Origin: Mactromeris polynyma
Taxonomy: Eukaryota; Mollusca; Bivalvia; Venerida; Mactridae
Reading direction: 5' to 3'
Length of the DNA: 64,000 nt
Assembly (NCBI GenBank): GCA_032209605.1
Contig: JASFXZ010000018.1
Span: 5,955,904 to 6,019,903 of the forward strand
Positions within the stretch are counted from its first letter, which is position 1. Each line of letters starts with the position of its first letter. Under the pieces are notes generated by a model, which did not search any database, was not told the DNA's origin, and saw nothing but the letters and a program-made list of their open reading frames with translations. Made by a program: the position numbers and the translations under genes. Positions 12,236 to 24,960 of this stretch are shown here, piece by piece.

Positions 12236-15019
12236 TGAGCAAAGGTTAAATTAATCAGAATTTATGAAAGGTGTTGCATAACTGAAAGATACATCCCTGA
12301 TTGTAACATTTCCAATCTATCACATTATGATAAAATTATGATTTATAAATGGGGCTTAAACATTTCGACCATTTTATTTATATACATTGGCTATAGGTTC
12401 TATTCATTTAAATTTGATACTCCATATGAAAAACATGCTTTAAAAATTGCTTAGTTATGCATACATATCATGGCGCCTTTGTGTGTATCGTATCAAGAAA
12501 GAGAGATTAAAAGTCGTTCGTTTTATGACTGTGTTGGAAAATATCAATTAACCTGATTTCTTGACAATAAAAGATGGTACTGGACAAGACAACACATGCT
12601 AGATGAAATACTTCCTATGAATTCACGATATACGTATCTTGATGAACGTCTAAAACATGTACTATTTTTCCGAAGTATGAAATACAGAAACAAGCCACTT
12701 CACTTTACTCTCAACGCGGTATTGTCAATCCATTAACAACCAGACATAGATTTAATGTATCACACTAAAACAGCAACAAACTTATTTTATTCCTAACACC
12801 GCATAAATGCTTACAATAAACACAGGGAAACGAAATGTCAGAATTACGATTGATAGAACTAATGTAAAATATCGTATACGCGAGAAGTAAATGGGCGCCG
12901 CATATTTTTGAGGCGCTTTAGCGTCTCTTTGCTATCATCGTCTCAACCGGAAGTTTACTCGAAGTACCGCCATCCAGCATTCATTGTCAGAGAAAATAGT
13001 ACAAGTTTATTCCCCTGATTTATTATAGATTCGATGAGTATAATGACTGATTTGTCAGAGATATATCAATTGTAGAATGGGAATCTTGATAGAAACGGGT
13101 TATCTGGATTATTTGAGTCAGTTTTGGTTTATCCGAATAATCGCGTATTATTTTCTTATATGATCAATTAAAGTACTAAAAGTACTTTCGGAAGGTGATT
13201 TTTGACAAATTTCAACCTCAACTCAAAGTAACCGCAATTGAAACAAATTAACTTCAACATAGATTGATGCATTAATGGTTAAACAATCAGTAATAACCAC
13301 AGCATGTAGCACCTGCTATAAAACATTTGAATAAAAAGTATTTTCGATTGTTTTTTCTCTTTTGCGAAAATCCTATTTGTACGTTTATGAGCCGTATCCC
13401 TGTGGTTTTCCGCATGCGTTAATATTGCGGAATCATGAGATTCACTTTTGGCAAGATGACCATTTTGAGTGTACACAAGATAATTATGGTACATGTTTTT
13501 CTATATTCCAACATTCATTAATCATTTGCAAGAATTAAATTCTTATTGTAACGAAAATGTGTTATTCTATGTTATTTAACTGAATCTCGCATCACCAATT
13601 TTGTTCGAAAATTTATTTATGAACTATCCGTCTATCGATTAACGCTTATTATTCTATATAATCAGTTCTCTAATATTACTTAAGCAACTTTACTTGGATC
13701 ATTTAAGTGAATGTTATTATTAATTATTATTATCAAATTGCCATTTTAAACGAGTAACACTGATTGATCATGACCCAGATATTTTTCGATTGTACCAACT
13801 TCGGATAGTCACAATTTTCGGATAATTTATGACAGTGTTTAAAATTTGTCTATTTTTAGATGACGGCGGTTTAAATCCAGTGAAGAAGATAAAGAGATAA
13901 TTGTTAAATTTCATCTACAATCAAGTCAACCACTTACTGCCCCAAATTGAATTATACTAGACTCCTGATTATGATTTTTGGACTCATATTTCTTCCCAGG
14001 GACGCAAATCCAACTAATTCCTCAAGTGAGAACCCTGACTCCTATGTTGGTGTCGCATACCAATACCCAGTCTACTATTTTTGCCTCAGATATTTATGAC
14101 AGTTGTAAAAGTAGCCTTTTCGAAAGACTAGAACATACAACATATGACTTGCGGAAAAGACGTTAAATAAATACAGAAAGCATAGATCTGTAATAAAATG
14201 TGACTTGATTCCAGATTATGTATAAATTCAGGGAGACAATGGTTATACTGGATTGTCGGAAGATAAAAAATCTTTTGAATTCGTAGATGAATATTACTGA
14301 GAAGAAATATTACTATATTTGTACTTGTTTTTCATTGCTTTTCTATAAATGTGTACCAAAAAAGACTACAATGGAATAGACAGATATATAAAATATATAA
14401 TATTTGATATTCTGTTTATAAACTGTCTATACCGCTTGAACAAGTTTATACACTGCATGAATGGAAGTCTTGATGCTGAAACAATTAATGGCGTAAACCT
14501 TGCGTTGTATACATAAAATTGTCATTCTTTTCAAAAATGTTAAAGCAACACCATAATTGGGTATTCGAGATACTACAAAACAAACAACATATTCAGATTC
14601 AGCATGACAAAATACATGCAATTGGAAAATATGGGTATAATAACTTGAAATATGCAGAAGTTATAAGAAAATTCAGTTTCAAATAATTGTGAAAATGTGT
14701 TCCGTCGCTCATGAAGCGCTTGCAAGCAGTAATCATAACTGTATTTGTATTTTATACAGATTTACTTAGATTAGTGGTAGTTACTATTACTATTTTATCT
14801 TGCATGACTATGCTAATTTCCAAGTGATCATTTTGTCTAGCCCGCTTGTGGTGACCTCGACGAAGTCGCCACAATGGCAGTCCGGTGTATTTGTGTCAGT
14901 CGGTCCGGATTTTCTTTGTCCGAACCAATACTTTGGAACATTGGAGGATTTTCAAATAACATTGGACAAATATTCACCATGATGAGACGGGGTGTCGCGG
15001 TAAGACTCATGTCCGTTAC

Positions 15020-15850
15020 TGAAAGGTCAACAACACACTTGGAAGTCAAATATCAAAAATGGGTCTTAAAACACCTTGTCCGGACCATAACACTGTCATT
15101 TATTAAGGAATTAAGTTACTTGGCACAACTATTCACCGAGATAAGATAGCGTGTTGATCGCAGGACCTATGTCTGTAGCTTAAAGGTCAAGGTCACACCT
15201 GGAGGTCAAACGTCAAAAAATGGGTCTAAAACATATTTTACGGAATATTGCACGTTTATTTATTGAGGGATTTTGAAATAACTTGGCATAAATGTTAGCC
15301 AAGATGAGACGGCATGTAATGTGCAAGACCCATGTATGTAGCTGAATGGTCAGGTTGGAGGTCAAATGTAAAAAAGAATGAGTCTAAAAATCTTGTCATT
15401 TATAAGGGATTTTCGAATTACTTTACACCAATGTTCACCATGGTGACCTCATGTATCGTGCAAGTTCCGTGTCTGTAGCTAAAAGGTTAAGGTCACACTA
15501 ACAGGTCAAACATAAAAAACGGATCTAAATATCTTGACCTGAATATTACACTGTCCTTTATTGGAGGATTATCAAATTACTAGACATATACTTCACTATG
15601 CAGCGATGGTGTGTTGCGCTGATGCAGTGTATATAGCTCAAATGTCAAGGTCACATGTAGAGGTCAAAGGTCAGAAAAGGGTATGATAAGTCTTTTCCAG
15701 AATATTACACCATTCATTTATCGCGGGATTATTTAAATTACTTGACATAACTGTTCAACATGATGAGATGGTGTGTCACACGCAAGACCAGTACCCTACC
15801 CGTACATAGCTCAAAATCAATATCGCACTTAGTCAAAAGTAAAACATGGT
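15020..15850 (+). repeat. Degenerate ~160 bp tandem array with AGGTCA motifs
   Basis: Five to six units, spaced about 155-165 bp, each read as 'GTCTGTAGCT...AGGTCAAGGTCACAC...GAGGTCAAA...TGGGTCT...ATTATTTATTGAGGGATT' with drift. Several units contain directly repeated AGGTCA half-sites, for example at 15,184-15,195 with no spacer and at 15,661-15,673 with a one-base spacer. The array is internal to the 3.8 kb insertion. Confidence 0.7.
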
Positions 15851-15974
15851 TATAATAGATATGCACTGACATGTTGCCCTTGTGCATCAAGTACTTAATA
15901 CTTCATGTTCACTATAGTAGGGGCAAGATCTGATGACGCAATAACATTGACATAATGTCATGAGTTGGATCAGT

Positions 15975-16440
15975 TCTAGTTGTCTAACATCATAATAGCA
16001 ACCACAAGGACAAGTTTAATAACTATTGACTTGCATTTAGTTAAAGTTATGTCCCATTTTCACTTAGAATTTTGCAACGTTTTTTGTTAAAGTCCACTTT
16101 TTCTCAGTACCTATTCAAAGTAGAGCTTTGAAACTTATTATAGTTGTCTGACATCATCATAGCAACCACCAGGACAAGTTTCATAACTCTTGACTGTATT
16201 TTGTGAAGGTTATGCCCCCTTTTCACTTAGAATTTTGGTTAATGTTTGTTAAAGTCTGCTTTTTCTCAGTAACTTTTCAAGGTAGAGCTATGAAAAATAA
16301 TATAGTTGTCTGACATCACTATAGCAACCACCAGGACAAGTTTCATAACTCTTGACTGCATTTTGTGAAAGTTATGCCCCTTTTTAACTTAGAAATTTGT
16401 TTTTAGTTAAGTCCACACTTATTTTCAGAAACCGTTCTTG
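15975..16440 (+). repeat. ~164 bp tandem array, three units
   Basis: Unit landmark GTTGTCTGACATCAT at about 15,977, 16,143 and 16,304, followed each time by ATAGCAACCACCAGGACAAG and TTATGCCCCTTTTTCACTT-like text. The units are far more alike than those of the preceding AGGTCA array. Same insertion. Confidence 0.75.
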
Positions 16441-16582
16441 GTATAGATCTTTTTCAAACTTTTTTAATTTTGTCTATTTCTATACTCACAACATCACAAA
16501 AGTCTTCAAGGGTTGGGGACGGTGTCCGATCCCCCCCTGCTCTAATTTTGTTTTACTTTTTCATTTTTTTTCCATATCTGAA

Positions 16583-16611
16583 CCACGGACCTATATACAT
16601 ATAGTTCCGTG
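16583..16611. repeat. Short hairpin near the insertion's right end
   Basis: CACGGACCTATAT, a two-base loop, then ATATAGTTCCGTG pairs over 12 of 13 positions. It sits about 100 bp from the right boundary of the 3.8 kb insertion. Confidence 0.5.
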
Positions 16612-17055
16612 TCTGAACTAACAACAAAAAAGACCGTTGGGGGTGGGGGGAAGAAAACGTGCTGTCTTGCCTTAGAAGCGCCTCTCAGGACCTTCAGTCC
16701 TTTGACTATATTTTGTATTTGCATGGATAAAGCTTCATGAAAAAAGGAACCTATAATGGGAGAAATCATTATTTCATGATATTTATCTGCAGTTGGATAA
16801 CATCGACTAAAAGATTTTCGGAAGAATTTATAATAAATGAACACTACAATGAACGTGTTACTAGCATTAACATTTCATTTTCTAACTCAACCATTAGGTA
16901 AAAAAGTCAAAGCATAAGGGTCCTTCTCACGGAGCTTACACTTCCCTCGCTACAATTTGTCTGCTCAAACACTTGCTATATAAAATTAATAATACAAGTC
17001 GGAGCAATGTTCATTAAGATGGTACACAATATATTTTCTTTTCGGAGATTGGTTT

Positions 17056-17555
17056 GCTGTTACAATAGCAAGCAGTTTTTGTTACATCCTTCCTTGCAAT
17101 ATCTTTGCAATCTATTTACACAGCGCCATGCAAAGCCCCGCATCGCACATAAATGTTTAATAATACATTCACAAAACACACATTTGCCATAATCTCAGAA
17201 AGTCTAAATTATTCAATACAAGGACAAGACTTCCATAGTGTTTCATGTAGAAACACCTATTTTAACACAAACAAAACACCACGCACTCTTTCCAGTTATA
17301 TGTAAGAAATGCAATCAAGTCAAATAGCAGGTGGTCACATCTGTCATGTATATGATGTCGTAGAAATACAATCCGAATAGAAGCTATGTGTCCACGTGAA
17401 TTCCGATCTTGTACCACAGGTGGTCTGTGGTTGTAAACTGTTTCTTTTTCTACATATAAATAAATTTTGTCTCGCCAAAGTTGCAGTCATGTTATCTCTG
17501 TATGGCAGTGCATTTTCTACCCGTGTTATTCAAAGTCCTGTAATGGAATTACTAT
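17056..17555. other. ~500 bp insertion specific to unit C
   Basis: Unit A reads GATTGGTTTG directly into the segment ending GTACATGTAACCATTCTC, while unit C has about 500 extra bases between these landmarks. No terminal repeats, tail or coding sequence were recognised. It could equally be a deletion in unit A. Confidence 0.5.
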
Positions 17556-17609
17556 GGAAATCAGTACATGTAACCATTCTCGTATATAACATGATAAACG
17601 ACTGTCCTA

Positions 17610-18410
17610 TTCTAATAACAAGGCAAATCATAATAGTTCAGTGTACATGAAGTACTTATAAAATTTATGTTTTAAACGTTGGATTATAGTGAGCAATAAT
17701 AATTACAGTAACATAACTAGTAACACAAACAACCAACATTTCCTTTATCATAACGAAAATAATCACCCTGTTGTAAACAGAAACAATTGATATAAATAGT
17801 ATGGGGTGTAGCGGATGGGTTAACATATATAGTCAAACGGTTGAGACCCAATATTAGCCATGATGTACATTGTATAAGACGGTAACCAGTGTTAAGAAAT
17901 ATTATTCTTAAAATCTCACGATCTAAAAATTTAACAGCGTAGTCGACAAGGGAATCCTATACGCTCGTAAATAAAACTTTAAATTCTGAATATAATTTCG
18001 ATTATTTCACAATCGACATGTTTTCCTGTTCTTGTCGTATTTTTACAGGAAATTATATCTTATAGAAGTGAGAATGAGTGAGGCCGAGACGGAATTCTTC
18101 ACAAAACATGGGATCTCCATATAACACAATAAGGGGACACAATTATGTGAAGAATGGTGTTGAAAAAAGAGACGAATGATGTTGGTATGAATTACAATAA
18201 AACTTGGAGGATTGACAATAACAAATAATGCAAGATTTGGGTAAATAAAATAAAACCAACTTTTAGTGATGTAAAGGGGACTGAACAAGAATAAACTCGA
18301 CAAAGCCACAGCCTCACAGCCAAGAGGAAGTGTGAGTATAAAACCAGTGTGACGGCAAGCCAATGCGCATTGATCGTAATATTGCCAGATAAACAAAACT
18401 CGACTAAGCG
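17610..18410. other. Unit C stretch without counterpart in A
   Basis: Replaces about 60 bp of unit A. It includes a 117-codon minus-strand open frame (18,043-18,396) of hydrophobic, low-complexity composition without recognisable domain. I see no repeat structure. Confidence 0.4.
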
Positions 18411-19340
18411 AATAGAAACTGGTTTATTTCAATGCATTAAGAGAACATCGCCTGATCACTCGAAGCAGTTTGAAGATTAATTATTTGCGTTATTTGTCAG
18501 ACTTAAGCTCAATGTGACTTTTGACTTAATCTCAATGAAATTACTTTCTATTGAACATAAACATAAATATCTAATACTTTGATGTATAAATAAGCATGGT
18601 GTCATTGCCAGTGCATAATTATGGTATATATACGTATATTGTTAGAAAATAACTGACACTATTCGTAAACAATTCAAGGTTAACATAATGAAATATAGAT
18701 AGAGAATTATAAATGTTATGAATATGAATTCGCCTCATGGCATGGAATTGTAGAAATGCATTATTCAATGTGTTTGTGTAGTTCCAAATTGTGTAGGAGT
18801 GATATTTATCTTTATTGAGTTCTGCCTTTCATAATTGGAAAGTATTTCTCACAATGTTGATATATAAATTTAAATTAATCGAGTTACATTCATACCCGCG
18901 TAAAATCTGGAAATTTTTCTTATGAACGTAATCATGAACATTCCATTTGTCAAATGGCATAACAGAAAAGCTTTGGCAGTTTATGATATCACGTCGTTAT
19001 TCTTGTATGCAGTTGTATGATAAGGAACATCACAACACCATGATAAATTGACTATTAAATCTTCTCTATCGGTATCCTTTTATCACAGAAGGATTACTTA
19101 GAAATATTGCAGCATTCCCTTTATAATCGAGGGATTGGTGCGATGGCATAGATATGTTGAACCTCTTAGTCAACTTCTTACCGAATTCTGTCATTGTGCT
19201 AATGGAGAAAACGTAACTCTGAGACCACACAAATGATAAAGCTTACTAGATGCTTTTACGCAGATGGACATTTGAACATAGATTTGCGTTTTAAAGATTG
19301 TGATAGGGTCTTTTCAAGACAACTTGATTTAACATTTGTT

Positions 19341-20544
19341 AATTATCCTTTCTAACACGATATCGATGAAAAATATACTTATTGTCTACTCTATAAATGT
19401 ATAATTATATATCATTATTTCAAACGTCTGTTCACTTATGTTTTAAATATCAATACAATCAGCAGGTACACTAATTGCTTTCTCTCAACGTTAACCGTAT
19501 CCGGCATTGTTTGTTACCTATACTTACATAAGTAAGTGCAACAATTGAATACATTGCCAATTGTTTTTATAAGTAAACAAGCCACCAACTTATGTCAGTA
19601 GACTCGGACGTATTAGTAAAATTATAACCACGCAAACCATTATGTTAAAAAAACTGATATCAATGAAACATTGACTATGCAGACAAATAAATAATCTCCT
19701 TTTAATTGATCGGATACTAATATGTTCAACTATAGCCAATTCTTTTTGTTATCGTCCTAACCAATTTGCACTTTGTACTTGATAGGAGTCACATATTACG
19801 TAAAAAATATTGATTTAGTCCACCCTGTATGGGACTCATATTTGTAAAACTATCAAACAAATTCCTAGCGAGTAGAAGTACAATGCACCTTCAAAAAAGA
19901 GCCGTCTCAATCATGGCTGAGGCGATTATTCAGTTCTTTGCAGCTTATGTTTGTTACATTTTTACATTCGGCTAGCTGAGGGCGAACCGGGAAACACGTA
20001 ACTAATACAATTATGGGATCGGAGATGTTTTCTGAAGTCTGTGAATAAAAAAGACCCCACCTTTGTCTTTTCCATGGCTAATTTATATTGGCATATATAT
20101 ATATATTCTCGACAACGTTTGCATTTTGGGTGGCTGTGCAATTTGTATGTTGCCTTTCCTGCTCGACTTCTTTACTTCTCCATTCCATTTGATGGTGTTA
20201 TGTTAAACATTCATATTTCTCGCTTCCCATGCATTACAGTAAATACTGACATTGGCAGTAAAGACATTCTGGACACCCGTGGAGACATAACTTGGTGATA
20301 GTGAGGAACAGGTATAGTATTTCTCTAGTTCACTTTAGTCATTTTAGAATATGTGTCCGAGATATTACATCTTATTTATTTGTTTGATGGGGTTAACGCC
20401 GCTTTTTAATGTTTTCTAGTTTTATACGGCGTTCACTTGTTTGATTTGATCAGTTTTTCCTTGACTGAATGTATGATGTACCAGTACTTGCGTCAGAGAT
20501 GGAGGACAATCAATCGAAGCCAAATGTCACGGAATAACATGACC
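19341..20544. other. No supported feature
   Basis: Unique AT-rich sequence. A plus frame at 20,041-20,298 has no splice sites or motif I trust. Confidence 0.45.
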
Positions 20545-20618
20545 TGTCAAGTACAGGATTCGAACCAGGATCTCCCGGTGACAGCCTAACGCTCTAACCA
20601 CTGATCTAACCTCGCGAT
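20545..20618 (-). repeat. tRNA-like sequence (SINE head or pseudogene)
   Basis: The minus strand has TAGATCAGTGGTTAGAGC and a perfect B-box core, GGTTCGAATCC, at tRNA spacing. The loop would give a GTC anticodon, but the anticodon and acceptor stems do not pair. It still has both internal RNA polymerase III promoter boxes. Confidence 0.55.
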
Positions 20619-20802
20619 CTGCCGATAAAGGTAAAATTCACAACGTTTAAATGGAAATATAGAGATATTAAACAAATGTTAAATAGGTCTAAGAAATATC
20701 ACACTAAGGACATTCTAAGCTATATTTTAATACATGTAGACCGAAATAACCAAATTAGTGGACCGATTGTCACATTTGCATTTATTATAATACTTACTAT
20801 AG

Positions 20803-20903
20803 AAGGTCACTATGCAATAACTGAAGAGATTGCTCTAGATTGGAATGTTTTGATGGATTTAACCCCAATACTACGAAAGACCGGTGGTGACATTCATGTT
20901 TAA
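20803..20903 (+). CDS. Candidate terminal exon, unknown protein
   Basis: Preceded by a good acceptor (TTATTATAATACTTACTATAG with a plausible branch point). Open to a TAA with the peptide GHYAITEEIALDWNVLMDL followed by TPILRKTGGDIHV. The frame is also open upstream from 20,676, so the acceptor is not required. Family not recognised, no partner exon found. Confidence 0.2.
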
Positions 20904-20922
20904 TAATTCTCTCTAAAGAAAG

Positions 20923-21132
20923 CAACGATTTCAAGACTTTCACTTTACGAATTCATAAATTCACGATTTGATCTGCACGAAATGTTTAATCTAGAATCGT
21001 GAATTTGCGATTGCATCTTCACGTATAAACGATTTTAACTTCACGAATTCATAATTATATATTTATGAAGTTGAAATCGTGAAAGAACGAATTCAAAATT
21101 ATGAATTCGTGAAGGTGGAATCGTGAATTTGA
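20923..21132. repeat. Palindromic CACGATT/AATCGTG cluster
   Basis: About 210 bp packed with CACGAATTCAT and its mirror ATGAATTCGTG in both orientations. The central arms AACGATTTTAACTTCA and TGAAGTTGAAATCGTG flank an AT-rich loop. Likely a fold-back or MITE, with no coding frame. Confidence 0.65.
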
Positions 21133-22909
21133 TACTGTATTGGGAGACATTGTGTCTTGTTTACGTGGCATCCCCTGTAACAACGTAATCTCTCTTTCCT
21201 GGGAGAGAAATTATGAAAGTGAATGTCACCATCGGTGTTTTGCACACTATAGAAACCAGTGTGTGTAATTGAAACGCCCGATAATGTTTAGTGTCCTTCA
21301 TTCCTGTTTCTAAATTATCTCCGCTGAAACAAATTAATAAGCAAGTTTCACATGACGCATTCCATTACATAATCTGAAATAACAACTCTACCTTTTAGAT
21401 AGCGAGGAAAAAAAGGAAAAAAAGTTAGTACAAACTCTTAAGCTATTACTTCTGTAAAATGTTGCTGGCGTGTTGATGTGAATATAGCTATATATATAAT
21501 TGAACTACTTATATGTAGCTCACGTTCACCTAGACACGTTGATGTAATACACATGTCAAGGCCATACTTCCGACGATAACTGGTCATAAAACATCAAATA
21601 ACAGATATGAGTACGAGTACTTAACAAGCATTTAAACGAGTAGAAATAAAACATCAACAACGACAATACAACACGGACTAGATATAAGAACTAATCCAGA
21701 TGATGTAGTACATAACCATTTCAATATGCCTAAACGACCAATAGTAAATATAAAATGGCAGCTGTTTAAAAATATTTCACACCAAACGTGCTGTTAGAAC
21801 TATTACTAATATCATCCGAAGGGAAGATTTGTTGAATTATAAACAGGCAAAGTATTCAACCAAAATTACATCGAATGTATACAAAACGGACGCCATATTG
21901 TTACAGTAATGACCCCAACATTTGACGTTTAGTCTAATGAATATGCGTAAGCCGTCGCCTGAGAAATGGTATATCGGTGACAATGCTTAACTCAGGCGTC
22001 CGTCAGACTGAGAGATGTATCTCTTATTATATTTCCAAACAAAGTTTCGTAAGAAATAGAGCATAGTTAATACAATGAATTGTCCCTTTTTCATCATAAT
22101 TCATTGAAAATATCGAAAATATTTACTTGATTTGCAGCAATAAATTAACACATATCATAGCTAAAAGAAAATGTCTCAATTGCCGACAATTTGGAAGGTA
22201 TATAACGAGTGTTAATGGGATTTCCACAGAGCCTCGAGGCATTGAAATTTATTGCAAAGAAAATGAATGAGCAGGAAAGAACCCATAGAAAAGGGCATAA
22301 TCTTCCCAAAAAGCACACTGAGACATGAACATATATATACACCATTAAGAAAAGCAAAAGAGTCTCGAGACAAACATGAATTATGGTTGCAGATAAGATT
22401 ACTGTCTTGGAACGTTCAATGGCAAAATCACAATTTTATGGCGTATTTCCAAGAAGTGTGAAGGCGGCGGTATGGAAATCATTTTTGTGATATTGTCCAG
22501 GATTTTTTTTAAGTATTTGTCTTTGAAATTATAGTGATATTTTCGTATTTATGTTCGGGGAACATTGTTTTTCATATCTCTATATTAACTAAAATCTTCG
22601 TATTGGAATATTTCTGATTCCACAAATATCGTAAGAATTTTTATTCCTGTACGTCACTATCGTTTTATATTATACTGCGGGAAACATTGAAGTATGCAGT
22701 TAGATATTATTGGATTGCTAGAAACAGCAACACTTTTCTAACAGTAATCTTAGACAATTATTATTTACTGGCTTTAGCTGTAAAATATGAAAAAACGATT
22801 TTGAAAAAATAAGGGTTGTAAGCAAAACTCATTATCCGAAGCAACGGCAAAAAGGACTGTCAATAGCATTGTTGGCTAGGACTTGTGATACATGCTGAAA
22901 TATATGTGA
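21133..22909. other. No supported feature
   Basis: Unique AT-rich DNA. Short opposing frames at 22,145-22,461 overlap each other and carry no motif. No tandem or inverted repeat of note. Confidence 0.45.
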
Positions 22910-23219
22910 CTTAATAGGAACCATCCAGATACACTTGAATTGGAAAATATTTAGAAAATAAGATTCGTCTTAAGAATCCCGATTAAGGGCGAAATGTCAA
23001 AATGGCATGTCCCATGATCTGTTACCGTATGTTCTTCAACGCTTACTAATTTTCTAGAATCTTACATAACATAGTTACATACACTAGGCACATTTTAACG
23101 ACAATAATTTAAATTACCAAACCCATTAGTTTTTCTCTACAGCACCAAGTGTGTAAGGTATGGTAATTATGTTTATTGTCTTTGTTATTGAGTTTTGCAT
23201 TGATTAGGACATGGCACAA

Positions 23220-23457
23220 GTACGGTATTCCGTTAGGACCATCGTGGTTTCGCCCCATCGCGCACTGGGTGACGGCGCGATGCGATTGCACGATATGATG
23301 GCACGATGCCACGATGTGATGACACGATGCGATTACACGATGTTCTATCGCATCCAGTCATCGCATCGTGACATCGTGCCATCGAATCGTCTCATCGCCC
23401 AGTGCGCAGGGGGGGGGGGGGGGGCGAAACCACGATGACTCTTACGGAACATCGTAC
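23220..23457. mobile_element. 238 bp terminal-inverted-repeat element
   Basis: The two ends are inverted repeats of 37 bp: left GTACGGTATTCCGTTAGG...CATCGTGGTTTCGCCCC, and the right end is its mirror. Between them the sequence is made of ACGATG/CATCGT words in both orientations, so the whole folds on itself, with 16 consecutive G at 23,409-23,424. X2 lacks it, so it is an insertion in X1. The 76-codon plus frame across it is an artefact of the repeats. Confidence 0.75.
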
Positions 23458-23728
23458 ACAGAGTATGTCTTGCAAATGCCTGTACTTGCTTTTAATTGTA
23501 CTTTCAATATGCTAGAATTTACTTTACATTAGGTTATTGATTTGATATTGTATGGTTATTTCACATTTGAATATTAATAATTTGGTTACTGGGAGGAAGG
23601 TCAGTATAATGATGCTTGTTCATTCGTATTGTAATATACACAGTGGGTTTGTTGGTATGTACGAAATAATGAATTGTTTTAATGATTACTTACTGCCTAC
23701 TTAGTCAATTTATTAATTTATGTGTATA

Positions 23729-24195
23729 TGTTGGAAATCAATTATGACTTTACATGAAGAGTGATGACGTGTAAGGTTAGCTAGCTGATAAATCAATTGA
23801 AACCCCGGTTTTTTACTGTCAGTTCCAAGAATGTAAATCGCTATATGGTTATACTTTATTTGTGTTTAAAATGTATGTTGAACTTCCCTTTCCCCCTGTG
23901 CGGTTATTTCGCTCGATATAGTGTTCATGTTAATTTCTCCCCAATTTCGGCCTATTGTTGCCAACTTTCTTGTCTTGTCCTGTGATCTTTTCCATCCATT
24001 ATTCTCCTCCTGTTTGTCTTCTTTGATTCTCCAAGTTATCACTTATGTTCGGCTAGGCCATTCCTCGCGCCCCTGTTCCTTACGTTCCGTTGAGCCTCCT
24101 CGCCTTATGTTTTATGGATTGTTGTGTTTCCGGAGGTCTGTGTAGAGAGGCACTGTATGTGGCGTTCCCTGTAGCTACTTATTCTCTCTCATTTA
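23729..24195 (+). repeat. R1 repeat, near full length
   Basis: Starts TGTTGGAAATCAAT and runs through TCCAAGAATGTAAATCGC, ATTTCGGCCTATTGTTG and GGTCTGTGTAG to the common end CTACTTATTCTCTCTC. The start is shared with X2 (28,351), so the insertion predates the duplication. Confidence 0.8.
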
Positions 24196-24894
24196 TAACA
24201 CATGAACTAATTCCACAATATCAGAATTATATTCAATAAATCATTATCATGATGTCATTTAAACCTACATTTGAATATGATTACTTGAAATCTTACAAAC
24301 GTGTATCTCAATACCAAGGACTATTTTAAATAATCTTAATCACAGTGTATAACCCGATGTGACTTCCGCGGAGTGATGTGACTTCGACAGAGGGAAGCGT
24401 TCCAGACAGATGAGTAGTGCTGTTCATTTTCTGACCAATAATTCGTACATAGATAAATAACGTCATAACTGATGAACAATTGTCGGCAATGATGTAATCA
24501 TGCAATTAACTCACCTTGCATTATTGGCCATGCTATTTCGAGTTTGATTACTCGTTTATCTTGTTATGGATGCAATGATCTATGACTAGGTCGTTTGTAA
24601 TCAACCTTTTCGATATCACTAAATTAGATCGATGGTGTAAAAACGAGTTATTTCACAATTGTATCGACTTGATATTACAGCATCCATTCATGCAATTCAT
24701 GAACTCGATAATCAATCTATCACTGTTATATTCGTCTGGACCAACCACTGGTTTGACCTATTTTTCTTTTAGTATAATTAGAATGCATATATTGTGTGTT
24801 TAGTAATTGTTTACTTCTATTCATTTATTGAAACATCGCAGTGCGCTTGTTCACAATCCCCCACCTGTTTAGTTTGATTTATTCCCCATCAATA

Positions 24895-24960
24895 TTTATA
24901 TTATTCCATACTCTAGGACCTGTGTGGGGAGGCCGTTTTACGTGAACATTGCCCTTCATG
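24895..24960 (+). repeat. R1 fragment
   Basis: Only the GACCTGTGTGGGGAGGC to CATTGCCCTTCATG part remains, in R1 sense. Confidence 0.4.

Larger units (their letters stand above)
12909..16708. mobile_element. 3.8 kb insertion in unit C
   Basis: Copy A reads straight across this point (2,690-2,715), while copy C has 3.8 kb extra, so the limits are set by comparison. The left end is a small hairpin, GAGGCGC-TTTA-GCGTCTC. The right end has the inverse AAGCGCCTC followed by a second hairpin, AGGAC-CTTC-AGTCCT. TATTTT flanks both sides (12,903-12,908 and 16,709-16,714) and may be a target duplication. No transposase or reverse transcriptase frame is visible, so it is non-autonomous. The right half is two tandem arrays, listed separately. 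Superfamily unknown. Confidence 0.65.
10075..19340 (+). repeat. Long duplicated unit, copy C (interrupted)
   Basis: Matches unit A and part of B in order: 10,075-10,330 = 3,450-3,710; 10,340-12,905 = 1-2,690; 16,715-17,055 = 2,700-2,960; 17,556-17,600 = about 3,005-3,050; 18,412-18,700 = 3,110-3,430; 18,750-19,330 = 5,450-6,220. The gaps are insertions, the largest being 12,909-16,708. The A and C parts are much more alike than either is to B. Confidence 0.8.

Noticed and set aside
23211..23438. 75-codon frame in the ACGATG element.
   Set aside because: Arises from palindromic repeat words and a G run; inserted element absent from X2.
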